This document shows positions 12,129 through 21,409 of a stretch of DNA of 34,430 nt, piece after piece. Source of the stretch: JAWVFN01 sp963696625 (GTDB lineage Bacteria > Actinomycetota > Thermoleophilia > Solirubrobacterales > 70-9). The notes beneath the pieces were generated by a model. It saw nothing but the letters and a program-made list of their open reading frames with translations, ran no database searches and was not told where the DNA came from. The translations under genes were made by a program, and so were the position numbers. The stretch's first letter is position 1; the number at the start of each line of letters is the position of its first letter. The DNA lies in the NCBI GenBank assembly GCA_963696625.1, contig CAVOKZ010000036.1, positions 1 to 34,430 of the forward strand, given 5' to 3'.

Positions 12129-14333
12129 GCCGCACGGCCTCGGGCGGGCCGACGATCGCCCGCTGGAGCAGGAGCGAATCCGTGGTCGCCACGTCGGCAG
12201 GCCGCGCGAAGTGGAATCCCTGGCCGAACTCGCAGCCGAGCTCGACCAGGCGGTCGCGCTGCTCGCGCTCCTCGATGCCCTCGGCGACGACGCTGAGGCC
12301 GAAGCTGTCGGCGAGATCGATGATCGCCTGCACGAGGGGCTTGCCCTCAGCGGGGCCGCGTAGGCCGTCGACGAAGGCCCGCGCCACCTTGAGCGTGTCG
12401 ATCGGGAATCGCCGCAGGTATTCGAGCGAGGAGTAGCCGGTGCCGAAGTCGTCGACCGCGAGCTTCACTCCCAGTCCCTTGAGCTCGGCGAGCTTCTCCA
12501 TGCTCGCCTCGCTGTCGCTCATCAGCGCGGTCTCGGTGATCTCGAGCACGAGGCTTGCGGGGTCGAGATTGGCGCGCTCGAGCGCCGTTCGCACTTCGTC
12601 GACGAGAGCCGGCTGTTCGAGCTGGATGCCCGACACGTTGACGCTGATCTCGAGCGGGGTTGCGGCGGGGTGTCTCGCCTGCCATACGGCAGCCTGGCGG
12701 CACGCCTCGCGCAGCACCCAGCGGCCGAGGCCGAGGATCTGGTGGGTTTCCTCCGCGAGGGGGATGAACTCGTTCGGCGGGATCAGGCCGCGAGCCGGGT
12801 GTTCCCAGCGGACCAGCGCCTCGACGCCCGTCACCTCCTCGGTCGCCAGCCGCCACAGCGGCTGGTAGTGGAGGACGAACTCGTCGCGGGCCAGCGCCTG
12901 CCGCAGGTCCGCCTCGAGCTCGAGCTGCTTCACGACTGCCGCGTGCATGCCGGGCTCGAAGACCTCGTGGCGGCCCTTGCCGCGGTTCTTCGCCTGGTAC
13001 ATGGCGAGGTCGGCGTTTCTCAGCAGATGGTCGGCTTCGTCGTGACCGTCGGCGATGCCGATGCTGGCCGTCATCTTGACCTCGCGGCCGCGAATCTTGA
13101 ACGGCTCCTCGAGGCACTCGAGCACCCGCTCGGCCGCGTGGCGTGCCGCGCCTCGGGTGCAGTTGTCGAGCAGAATCGCGAACTCGTCCCCGCCGAACCG
13201 CCCGGGCGTGTCGGTCTCGCGGAGTATCCCGCGCAGCCGGTCGGCGACCATGACGAGCAGCTCGTCGCCGGCCTCGTGTCCGAGGCTGTCGTTGACGGTC
13301 TTGAACCCGTCGAGGTCCACGAACAGGACCGCCGCGGGGATGCCGCTGCGCCGCGAACGTGCCAGAGCCTCCTCGAGGCGTTCGAGGCGTTGTGGACCGT
13401 CTCGGCCACCGCCTGCGCGTCGTTGAGGGCCAGGCCCGCGTGCTCGGCGAAGGCGGTCAGGACGTCCCGCTCGCTTTCGCTGTAGCGCCGGTTCGGCTGG
13501 CGGGTTCCGACCACCAGCGCCCCGGCGATCTCCCCGCGCTGGAAAACGGGTGCGGCCATCGCCGCCGTGAGCCCGTCGCCGGCCAGCTCGGGGATCGACT
13601 CGGGCGTCGACGCGTAGCTCTCGAACACGATCAGCTCCTCGTCGTGAATCGCGCGCCCGGCGACCCCCCGGTTGACCGAGATCCGCCGGATCGGCGCCAG
13701 AACGGCATCGTCGATCCCGACGCACGAAACGAGATCGGTTTCCGCGGCGTTGTCAGCCGGGATCAGGCGCAGGGCGGCAATCTCCGTGCCGACCAGCTCG
13801 GCGGCCCCGGCGACGATCGAATCGAGGACGTCGTCGAGGTCGACGCGACTGGCGATCGAGCGCTGCACGTTCGAAAGCCTCTCCATCAGGGCCTGACGGT
13901 CACGTACCGACTCGAGCAGGCTCACGGAGTCGAGCGCCATCGCCAGCACCCTTCCCATCCCGCGGAGCAGGTCCTGCTCCTCTTCGGTCAGGTCTTCTTC
14001 ACCGAGCCGCGCGACGATCAGCCAGCCGCGCCCATCGGCGGCTTCGATCGGCGCCGATGCCGTTCGGCACGTACCCAGGCCGCTCAGCTCGAGCTCGCCG
14101 CCGGCCGGCCCGGCGACTTCGACGAGCGCCGCCTCGGGAACGCACCCCTGCTGGAACCCGATCGCCGCCTCGACGCTGTCTTCGACGATCACCGCCGCGA
14201 CCTCGGCCTCGAGCGCCGACGCTGCGGCCTCGGCGGCGTTGAGAATCGCCGATTGAGCGTCGGAATAGGAGGAAACTGAGGCAAGGAACTCGACCAGCTG
14301 TGAGGTTGACCAGCTGTCGTGGTTCCCCGCCAC
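12118..14333 (-). pseudogene. GAF-GGDEF-EAL cyclic-di-GMP protein, with frameshift/deletion at the GGDEF entry
   Basis: From GTG 14333 the first frame encodes two GAF-like domains (MAGNHDSWSTSQLVEFLASV...; LSNVQRSIASRVDLDDVLDS...AFAEHAGLALNDAQAVAE). Sense then moves to another frame near 13385-13395 as RLERLEEALARSRRSGIPAA. The GGDEF domain keeps DGFKTVNDSLGHEAGD, an inhibitory-site RETD and RFGGDEFAILL. The EAL domain keeps GVEALVRWEHP, SVNVSG, LVLEITETALM, AVDDFGTGYSSL, LKVARAFV and VVAEGIE, so both catalytic sites look intact. The expected D.LTGLPNR motif at the GGDEF start is missing, so about 45 bases plus the frame appear lost. It follows the FIST gene directly (stop TGA then GTG), suggesting that FIST ligand sensing feeds cyclic-di-GMP turnover. 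Confidence 0.8.
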
Positions 14334-15518
14334 TCAGCTCACCGCGAGCACTACCAGCGTCTGGTTGTGGAACCCCGAGACGCCGTGGGTGCGGGCGATC
14401 TCGCCGTAGGTGTAAAAGCCGGCGACCGGCACGCCGCCGGCGCGCGCGTTGACGTGCTCGATCTCGGTGCGGATCCCCTCGTCGCCGAGGATCCCGCGCC
14501 GGGCGATGCAGTCGAAGGCGAGCACCCCGATCGGCGGCTGCCCTTCGAGGGCGTCGAGGGCGTCGGTGCAGGCGGCGTCGGTGGCGTCCAGCACGGAGCT
14601 GTCGTCTCCCTCCATCAGCCAGGCGCGCGCTCCCTGCGGCACTTTGGCGATGCAAACCAGCTCCCGGGTGTCGAAGTCGGCCTCACCGACGAACCGCACG
14701 TGCTCCTCGCCGCGGCGGGCGGTCAGCCCCAGCGGATGGGTCTGGGCGAAGTGGGTGAAGGCGGCGGCGTCGGTGTGAGCCGCCGCCGGGGCGTCGAGCC
14801 GCTCGAGGTAGACGTCGAGCGCGGGGCGGTCGTCGATCTGCGTGACGCGGGTGCCCTCGCTGGCGGTGATCAGCAACGTCTCGCCGACCCGGCGCCATCC
14901 GTGGCGGACGCCGATCCCGAACGGCGCCGATGACGAAACCGCGGCGGCAACCACCGAGTCGGTGAGGACGTCGTCGCCGTGGAGCTGGTGGGTGGCCTGC
15001 ATCCGCAGGTCGTCGCCTGCGCAGCCGCCGACCATCGGCACCGCCGCGCCGACGGTGCTGTAGGCGCCGCGGACGATCTCCTGCTGGTCGCCGGCGAGCC
15101 CGTCGGTGAGCAGCAGCAGCACGCGATGCTCGGCGTTGCCAACGCCGCCGATGCAGGCGGCCGCCTCGGCGCCTGATTCGCGCAGCCGCGAGGACGCTCC
15201 CTCGGCGGCGGCGGTCTCGACCTCGAAGCCCTCGCCGCCGAGGGCGGTGACGACGACGCCGGCGTCGCCCGGGCCCACCGAGGCGATCTCGCCGGCGGTC
15301 GAGCAGCCGATCAGCGGCACGTCTGAGCCGGCGGTCTCGCGGATCCCCGCCAGCAGCGCCGGCAGGTCATGGGAGTCAGAGCCGAAAACGACCAGAAGCT
15401 TCGGATCTTCGCCGCTGATTGCAGCCTCGGTCGCGGCGGCGCCGGCCGACCGTGGATCCGTGTCGCTCGAGTGCCCGACGGCAAGCCACCGAGGCTTATG
15501 CGGGGAGGGATCGTCCAT
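14334..15518 (-). CDS. FIST N/C domain sensory protein
   Basis: This 394-residue protein starts at ATG 15518, preceded by AAGGCGAG; the frame is open further upstream but that part lacks a good start. The sequence WLAVGHSSDTDPRSAGAAAT, LLVVFGSDSHDLPALLAGIR, PLIGCSTAGEIASVG and VPMVGGCAGDDLRM is the FIST N-terminal domain, and the end (GVLAFDCIARRGILG...VPVAGFYTYGEIA...HNQTLVVLAV) is FIST_C. FIST proteins are thought to bind small ligands such as amino acids and are often coupled to GGDEF/EAL proteins or histidine kinases. Here the next gene on the same strand is a GAF-GGDEF-EAL protein with no gap, which fits that coupling. No membrane segment is present. Confidence 0.88.
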   Translation of the reverse strand: MDDPSPHKPRWLAVGHSSDTDPRSAGAAATEAAISGEDPKLLVVFGSDSHDLPALLAGIRETAGSDVPLIGCSTAGEIASVGPGDAGVVVTALGGEGFEVETAAAEGASSRLRESGAEAAACIGGVGNAEHRVLLLLTDGLAGDQQEIVRGAYSTVGAAVPMVGGCAGDDLRMQATHQLHGDDVLTDSVVAAAVSSSAPFGIGVRHGWRRVGETLLITASEGTRVTQIDDRPALDVYLERLDAPAAAHTDAAAFTHFAQTHPLGLTARRGEEHVRFVGEADFDTRELVCIAKVPQGARAWLMEGDDSSVLDATDAACTDALDALEGQPPIGVLAFDCIARRGILGDEGIRTEIEHVNARAGGVPVAGFYTYGEIARTHGVSGFHNQTLVVLAVS

Positions 15519-15567
15519 CTCGCCTTGTGATGCATCGGCCCCGCTTGCGGACTCCTTGAGCAAGTAA

Positions 15568-15963
15568 TCAGATTGCGGAGAGCCGCGGAATACGCCCGCA
15601 CAGGAGCGCAAACGCGATGATCGCGAGCACGATTCCGATCGAGTGGACGCCGACCAGCACGCCGATCGCGCTGAGCACCCCGGAGATCACGGCCGCCATC
15701 AGCACGCGCTCGGCGGGCAGCTTCAGCACCCGGGCCGTGAGCAGCGCGCAGCCCAGCCAGGCGGCGGGGCCGACCAGCCAGCCCCAGTCCTCGAAGAAGC
15801 CGTGCGAAGCGGCGACCGCGAGGATCGCGAAGAGGACGCCGACAGCAACGAGCTGAACCGCCCCGGCTCGCAGCGCCACGCCCTTGTCTACGTTTCGCGC
15901 TTCTTGCCGCTCTTGGCGGCGGTGTTCACGAACCACGGTCGGTCCGGTGGCGCCAACCTTCAC
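15568..15963 (-). CDS. Four-helix membrane protein, unknown function
   Basis: This protein of 131 residues has a GTG start at 15963. After a basic N-terminus (VREHRRQERQEARNVDKGVA) come four hydrophobic stretches: AVQLVAVGVLFAILAVAASH, WLVGPAAWLGCALLTARVL, VLMAAVISGVLSAIGVLVGV and IGIVLAIIAFALLCG. No conserved motif is recognised. It lies 49 bases upstream of the FIST gene on the same strand, so it may be co-transcribed with the sensory genes. A shorter start inside the basic region is possible. Confidence 0.6.
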   Translation of the reverse strand: MKVGATGPTVVREHRRQERQEARNVDKGVALRAGAVQLVAVGVLFAILAVAASHGFFEDWGWLVGPAAWLGCALLTARVLKLPAERVLMAAVISGVLSAIGVLVGVHSIGIVLAIIAFALLCGRIPRLSAI

Positions 15964-16017
15964 CCGCCCGCCGGTCAGCTTCGTCAGTACTTGGATCGAG
16001 ATGACATACGGCCACGC

Positions 16018-16878
16018 TCACTCCTCCGGCTTCGGCCGGTCGAACTGGGTGCCGACGAAGCGGTCCCAGCCGCGGTCGGTGAGGACGGCCCCGGTGTTGA
16101 GGACCATGTGGGCGGAGGGGGTGACGCGGTAGCGCGTCTTCGGCCGCCGCGAGGAGATCGCCTTGTCGATCTTCTTCGCCACCGTCTCGGGCCCGCCGCC
16201 GAGCATCGACATCGGGCCGCTCTCGTACGCGCCCTGGGTGGTGTTGCCGACCATCGCGTTGAACTTAGCGTAGGGGCCGTCGCCGGTCGCCTCGTCGATG
16301 CTGCCCTTGGCCGTGTTGCCGAACTCGGTCTTGATCAGCCCGGGCTCGATGATCACGACCTTGACCCCGAAGTCCGCGACCTCCCAGCGCAGCGCGTCGG
16401 ACATCGCCTCGACCGCGTGCTTGGTGCCGTGGTAGACGCCGCCGCCGGGGAAGACGATCTTGCCGCCGATCGAGCTGAGGTTGACGATCCGCCCCCAGCC
16501 CTGCTCGCGCATTCCGGGCAGCACCAGCTGGCACATCCGCAGCAGCCCGAAGACGTTGGTCTCGAACTGGCGGCGGACGCTGTCCATCGGCAGGGTCTCG
16601 AGCGCGCCGCTCTGGCTGTAGCCGGCGTTGTTGACCAGCGCGCCGACCGCCCCCTCGGCCTCGACGACCTTGGCGACGGCGCGCTTCATCGAGCCCTCGT
16701 CGGTGACGTCGAGCGCGAGCGTCTTGCAGCCCTTGTCCTCGAGGTCCTCGACCGCGCTCTCCTTGCGGGCGCTCGCATAGACGGTCATCCCCTTGCCCCC
16801 GAGACGCTCGGCGGTGGCGCGCCCGATCCCCGTCGAGCAGCCGGTGATCAGAACGGCCTTCGACACATCCTCAGCCAT
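16018..16878 (-). CDS. Short-chain dehydrogenase/reductase (SDR)
   Basis: This 286-residue classical SDR carries the cofactor motif TGCSTGIG at residues 12-19, NNAG at 83-86, catalytic Ser in NLSSIGG (about 135) and YHGTK (Tyr149, Lys153). The C-terminal extension includes ISSRRPKTRYRVTPSAHMVL, as in SDRs often annotated as short-chain oxidoreductases acting on lipids or steroids, but the substrate cannot be read. ATG 16878 has GAAGGAG a few bases upstream. It is divergent from the zinc alcohol dehydrogenase gene 75 bases away, so the two may share a control region. Confidence 0.9.
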   Translation of the reverse strand: MAEDVSKAVLITGCSTGIGRATAERLGGKGMTVYASARKESAVEDLEDKGCKTLALDVTDEGSMKRAVAKVVEAEGAVGALVNNAGYSQSGALETLPMDSVRRQFETNVFGLLRMCQLVLPGMREQGWGRIVNLSSIGGKIVFPGGGVYHGTKHAVEAMSDALRWEVADFGVKVVIIEPGLIKTEFGNTAKGSIDEATGDGPYAKFNAMVGNTTQGAYESGPMSMLGGGPETVAKKIDKAISSRRPKTRYRVTPSAHMVLNTGAVLTDRGWDRFVGTQFDRPKPEE

Positions 16879-16953
16879 GAAACTCCTTCCCGTGCGGTTG
16901 CTTCGGCGACTCTAACTGCCTGTGTCCCGAACGGGGTGTAGGTTGACGAGCCG

Positions 16954-17988
16954 ATGCGTGCGATCACGTTCCAGGCGCCGGGAGAAGTCGCGGTCGAAGA
17001 GCGGCCCGAGCCCGAGTTGATCGAGCCCGGCGACGCCGTCGTCCGGGTCGAGGCGAGCGGCATCTGCGGCTCCGACCTCCACATCTACCACGGCCGGGTC
17101 CAGATCCAGCCCGGCTTCACGATCGGCCACGAGTACGTCGGCACGGTCACGGCTGTGGGCGACGACGTGTCCGGCTTTGTGCCCGGCGATCGCGTCCTCG
17201 GCTGCTACTGCACGGCCTGCGGCGAGTGTTTCTTCTGCAAGCGCGGCGATTTCCACAAGTGCGACAAGGGCCGGGTCTTCGGGCACGGCGCAGTGCTCGG
17301 CGACCTCCAGGGCACCCAGGCCGACTCCGTCCTCGTGCCCAACGCCGATCTCACCCTGCGCAAGGTACCCGAGGGGCTCGCCGACGACATCGCGCTCTTC
17401 GCCGGCGACGTGATGGGTACCGGCTACCACGCGATCGACGCGCTCGGCGTCGAGCCGGGAGGCTCGGTCGCGGTGCTCGGGCTCGGCCCGGTCGGGCTCT
17501 GCGCCGTACAAGCCGCGAAGGCGGTGGGCGCCGAGACCGTGATCGCGATCGACACCGTCCCCGAGCGGCTCGAGGTGGCGCGCTCGTTCGGCGCCATCCC
17601 GGTCCACCTCACCGAGGAAGACCCGCGCGCGGTGGTGAAGGAGGCGACCGAGGGGCGCGGGGTCGACGGGACGGTCGACGCGGTCGGCCACCCCGACGCG
17701 CTCGGGCTCGCCTGCAAGCTGACCCGCAAGGCGGGAACGGTCTCGGCCACCGGCGTATACGCCGAGCCGATCGAGCTCCACATGGGCATCGTCTGGCTCA
17801 AGGCGCTGACCCTGAAGACGGGGCACGCCAACGTGATCAAGCACGTCGACCCTGTGCTCGAGCTGCTCTCGGCCGGCAAGCTCGATCCGGCGCCGCTCGT
17901 CACCCATCACATGAAGCTCGAAGAGGCGCCGGAGGCCTACGAGCTCTATGACCGCCGCGAGGCGCTGAAGATCGTCCTCTCTCCCTGA
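16954..17988 (+). CDS. Zinc-dependent alcohol dehydrogenase, MDR family
   Basis: This protein of 344 residues has the medium-chain dehydrogenase pattern. Catalytic zinc ligands are Cys38 (SGICGSDLH) and His59-Glu60 (IGHEYVG). The structural zinc loop has Cys89, Cys92, Cys95 and Cys103 (TACGECFFCKRGDFHKC), and the NAD(P)-binding Rossmann motif is VAVLGLGPVGLCAVQ followed by Asp in IAIDTVPERL. It is close to Tdh/formaldehyde-dehydrogenase-like alcohol dehydrogenases; the exact substrate is unknown. ATG 16954 follows a short AT-poor leader. The gene is divergent from the SDR gene, suggesting paired oxidoreductases. Confidence 0.92.
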   Translation: MRAITFQAPGEVAVEERPEPELIEPGDAVVRVEASGICGSDLHIYHGRVQIQPGFTIGHEYVGTVTAVGDDVSGFVPGDRVLGCYCTACGECFFCKRGDFHKCDKGRVFGHGAVLGDLQGTQADSVLVPNADLTLRKVPEGLADDIALFAGDVMGTGYHAIDALGVEPGGSVAVLGLGPVGLCAVQAAKAVGAETVIAIDTVPERLEVARSFGAIPVHLTEEDPRAVVKEATEGRGVDGTVDAVGHPDALGLACKLTRKAGTVSATGVYAEPIELHMGIVWLKALTLKTGHANVIKHVDPVLELLSAGKLDPAPLVTHHMKLEEAPEAYELYDRREALKIVLSP

Positions 17989-18067
17989 GTATCGACTTCC
18001 TAGAACATCCGGCCAGCACCCCAAAACGTGTGCAAGGCTTGTCGCCGCCAAATCTAAGGAGGATGGG

Positions 18068-19087
18068 ATGAAGAGCAGGAAGCTGACCGCCGCGCTCGCC
18101 GCGGCCGCCGTCGCAGGGGTTCTCGCGATCGCCCCCGCCGGCGCCGGTGCCGACACCTACGCGCCCGGCGCCGACAACCAGACTTTCGCCACCGGCTTCG
18201 GTGGCTGGACCCAGTCGAGCAGCAGCGAAGGGCTCTGCGTTCCCGCCGTCACCTGCCCGATCGTCGGCAACGTGTGGGTCAGCACCGGTGGCGCCGACGG
18301 CAACGAGGGCTTCCTGCGCACGACGGTCACCGGCATCGCGACGCTGGCCACGACGACGACGTCGATCTGGCAGAGCCCGGTGTTTACCTACAACGGCGCC
18401 GGCGGCGCCGTCCCCTCCTCGGCGACGTTCACGATGGACCGCCAGGCCAACGTCACGGCCCTGCTCGCGATCGCCGGCAGCCAGGCCAACTACGGCGTCG
18501 AGTTGATCGACGCCACGACCGGAACCGCGCTGACCGTGGTCGCTCCGATCACGCAGGCCGGAGCCGCGAGCTGGACCTCGATCCCTGCGGTCAACATCAA
18601 CCCGTCGCAGCTGATCCTCGGCCACCGCTACGCCATCCGGGTGGCGTCGATCTACACCAACGGCAGCGGCATCTTCGTCCTGCCCTCCGGCAGCTCGGAC
18701 TACGACAACGTGCGCTTGACCACGGCGGGCGCGGGGAGCATTCCCAATTCAGTGAGCCTCGCCCAGCTGATCAAGAAGGACGGCGTGCCCAACTCGGCGA
18801 CCTACAAGGGCAACAAGCTGAAGCTCAAGGTCAAGTGCCCGAAGCAGGCGGCGCCGAACAGCTGCGTCTACCTGCTCCGGGGCCTGGCGAAGGGCAAGAA
18901 GAGCAAGGCCGCGACCGCGCTGAAGCGGGTCAAGATCAAGGCCGGCAAGAAGAAGAGCGTCTCGATCTCGGTCAAGTCCAAGTACAAGTCCAAGTACGCC
19001 AAGGCGAAGAAGGTCTACGTCAAGGCGACGGTCACGGTCGGCGGGCTGAAGGCGACCGTGGTCAAGAAGATGAAGCTCAAGCATTAG
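18068..19087 (+). CDS. Secreted hypothetical protein with lysine-rich C-terminal domain
   Basis: This protein of 339 residues has a very strong ribosome binding site TAAGGAGG at 18055-18062. It begins with a signal peptide (MKSRKLTAALAAAAVAGVLA ... AGAGADT, cleavage after about residue 28). The middle part, TFATGFGGWTQSSSSEGLCV ... SSDYDNVRLTTAG, looks like a beta-sandwich carbohydrate-binding or concanavalin-like module with an end segment YDNVRL typical of such folds. The last 90 residues are very rich in lysine (KKKSVSISVKSKYKSKYAKA) with a strand pattern seen in exported actinobacterial proteins and may bind wall polymers. Cys pairs (CVPAVTC, CPKQAAPNSC) may form disulphides. The specific ligand is unknown. 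Confidence 0.7.
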   Translation: MKSRKLTAALAAAAVAGVLAIAPAGAGADTYAPGADNQTFATGFGGWTQSSSSEGLCVPAVTCPIVGNVWVSTGGADGNEGFLRTTVTGIATLATTTTSIWQSPVFTYNGAGGAVPSSATFTMDRQANVTALLAIAGSQANYGVELIDATTGTALTVVAPITQAGAASWTSIPAVNINPSQLILGHRYAIRVASIYTNGSGIFVLPSGSSDYDNVRLTTAGAGSIPNSVSLAQLIKKDGVPNSATYKGNKLKLKVKCPKQAAPNSCVYLLRGLAKGKKSKAATALKRVKIKAGKKKSVSISVKSKYKSKYAKAKKVYVKATVTVGGLKATVVKKMKLKH

Positions 19088-19133
19088 AGATTTGAGCCTG
19101 TAACGAACGGCGAGCCCGGGCGACTGGTGGCCG

Positions 19134-19586
19134 ATGAGGTCGAAGGCCACCACCCTGGGCTTGCTGTTCGTGATCGCCTGCGCGGCGTTTGCCGCCTTCG
19201 CGAGCACGGGCGGCGCGGCCAAGGTCAAGGGCCCGGCGATCAAGGCCATGGACTCCGACTACGGGCGGATCCTCGCCGACAAGCATGGCCGCGCGCTCTA
19301 TCTGTTCACCGCCGACCAGGGCAAGACCAGTGCCTGCTACGACGACTGCGCCACCGCCTGGCCGCCGTATCTGGTCGCCAAGCGCCCGGCGGGCCGCGGC
19401 GGCGCGCTGGGCAAGCTGACGGGGACGGCCCGGCGCAGCGACGGCAAGCTGCAGGCGACGTACGCGGGGCACCCGCTCTACTACTACGTCGGTGATCGCA
19501 AGCCCGGCCAGGTCCTCTGCCAGGACGTCGAGGAGTTCGGCGGTCACTGGTACGTGGTTCGCCGCAGCGGCAAGGCCGTTCGCTGA
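19134..19586 (+). CDS. Secreted Y-X4-D repeat protein (Lipoprotein_15/COG4315)
   Basis: This 150-residue exported protein has a hydrophobic signal (TTLGLLFVIACAAFAAFAS) with Cys at position 16; a lipobox is not clear. Two copies of the characteristic element follow: YGRILADKHGRALYLFTADQ with its Y-x4-D spacing and CYDDCATAWPPYL; then LQATYAGHPLYYYVGDRKPG and GGHWYVV. This is the secreted repeat family sometimes called a predicted lipoprotein with Y-X4-D motif; its function is not known, though some members have been linked to redox or heme proteins. It starts 46 bases after the secreted protein gene and may be co-transcribed with it. Confidence 0.85.
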   Translation: MRSKATTLGLLFVIACAAFAAFASTGGAAKVKGPAIKAMDSDYGRILADKHGRALYLFTADQGKTSACYDDCATAWPPYLVAKRPAGRGGALGKLTGTARRSDGKLQATYAGHPLYYYVGDRKPGQVLCQDVEEFGGHWYVVRRSGKAVR

Positions 19587-19721
19587 GCGGTTCAGGGCGT
19601 CCGGGATTCTCCGCAAGTAGCTTCGGCTCGCTACCCCAATTTCGTTCTGCTCCTGCCTGGACGGACGATTGGACGAGTCCAAAAACTTGAGGTCTGCCGG
19701 GTATCGGCCGAATTCTTCACA

Positions 19722-21409
19722 GTGGGAGCTCTACTGGACGAACGGGCGGCCGAAACGCCGGCCGCGCCGGTGATCGCCGCGGGCTTCGAGACGACGCGGG
19801 TGATGTCGCGGGCGCTCGCGGGCCTGTTCGCGGGCGGCGCGACGCTGGCGATGATGACCGTCGCGCTGCCGCATGCGAGCGACGCCAACGAGCTCGGACT
19901 GAGCCTGATCTGCGCCGATGCCTTCGTTGTCGCTGCGATCCTCTTCTGGGGCGCGGACCGGGTTCCGCGCTGGTCGCTGCCGGTCGCGCTCGGGTGGGGC
20001 ACGGCGCTGATCGCCGGCGTCGCCTACTTCTCGGCCGAGATGCCGAGCCCGCTCGTCTTCTTCTTCCTCTGGGTCTTTCTCTACTCGGCCTACTTCTTCT
20101 CGCGGGTCGAGACGATCGCCGAGATCGCGCTCGTCGGGGGCGTCTATCTCGCTCTTCTGGTGGTCCACACGCCGCCCGAGGGCGTCGCGCCCTGGTGGAT
20201 CGTCGGCATGGGAACCCTGCTGATCGCCGCGCTGCTGATCTGGTCGATGCGCAAGCGGGTCGAGCGGCTGATCGGCCAGATGTACGACAGCGCCCGCATC
20301 GACCCGCTGACCAAGCTGCTCAACCGCCGCGGCTTCCGCGAGCTGCTCGACCTCGAGCTCGAGCGATCGCGCCGCAGCGAGCTGCCGATGGCGGTGCTGA
20401 TCGGCGACGTCGATTACTTCAAGGAGGTCAACGACCGGCTCGGGCACCCGGCGGGCGACACCACCCTGACCCGCCTCGGCGCCGCCATCGACGACACCAA
20501 GCGCCTCGTCGACGCCGCCGCCAGGGTGGGGGGCGAGGAGTTCGCGATGATCCTCCCCGACACCGACGCCAAGGGGGCTTTTGCTCTGGCCGAGCGCGTG
20601 CGCAGGCAGATCGAGGGCGAGTTCGCGGCCGGCGCGGTGCCGATCACGATCAGCTTCGGCATCGCCTGCTACCCGGAGCACGCCGAGACCGCCGGCGCGC
20701 TGCTCCGCGCCGGCGACAAGGCTCTCTACGCCGCCAAGCAGAGCGGGCGCAACCGCACCGTCATGCACGACCCGAACGCCGGCGAGGCCGCAGGCCTCGT
20801 GTCGAGCCGGGCGATCAGCGGCGAGCGCTACCTCGCGGTGCTGCTCAACCTCGCCGAGGCGATCGACCTTCGCCTCTCAGGCAGCGCCCGGCATTCGGAG
20901 ACCGTCGGCCGCTACGCCGAGATGATGGCGACCGAGCTCGGCCTGCCCGCGCGGGAGGTGCGGCGAGTGAAGCTCGCCGGGATCCTCCACGACATCGGCA
21001 AGATCAGCGTTCCCGACGAGATCCTCAGCAAGCCCGGCGAGCTCACCGCGAGGAATGGCAGATCGTCAAGGCCCACCCCGAGCGCGGCGCCGAGATCCTC
21101 GAGTACCCCGAGCTGCTCGACTTCCGCGAATGGGTCGGCTCCCACCACGAGCGCCCCGACGGCAAGGAATACCCGCGCGGGATCTCCGGCGACGAGCTCG
21201 CGCTCGAGGCCCGCATCCTCGCCGTGGCCGACGCCTATGAGGCGATGACCAGCGACCGCTCCTACCGTTCGGCGATCGGGCGGGAGGAGGCGCGCGAGGA
21301 GCTTTGCCGCTGCGCCGGGACCCAGTTCGACCCGCGGGTGGTCGAGGCGCTGCTCAAGGTCATCGACCGCGAGCCGACCGGCTCACGCGCGGTCGTGACG
21401 ACCGTCTAA
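19722..21409 (+). pseudogene. Membrane GGDEF-HD (HD-GYP-like) protein with one-base deletion
   Basis: GTG 19722 opens a frame with about six hydrophobic segments in the first 180 residues (ALAGLFAGGATLAMMTVALP; PLVFFFLWVFLYSAYFFSRV; WWIVGMGTLLIAALLIWSMR). A GGDEF domain follows (DPLTKLLNRRGF, IGDVDYFKEVNDRLGHPAGD, RVGGEEFAMILPDTD; GGEEF is an active variant). An HD domain comes next (LRLSGSARHSETVGRYAEMM, KLAGILHDIGKISVPDEI). Sense changes frame at about 21048 (ELTA then EEWQIVKAHPERGAEILEYP...GSHHERPDGKEYPRGI), which one lost base in ACCGCGAGG explains. The HD-GYP signature reads KEYP rather than GYP. The gene would both make and degrade cyclic-di-GMP. It ends overlapping the stop of the opposite gene (CTAA). 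Confidence 0.83.

Noticed and set aside
15643..16941. A 432-codon plus-strand frame across the SDR region
   Set aside because: It lies antisense to the SDR and the membrane protein genes; the SDR frame has all its motifs.
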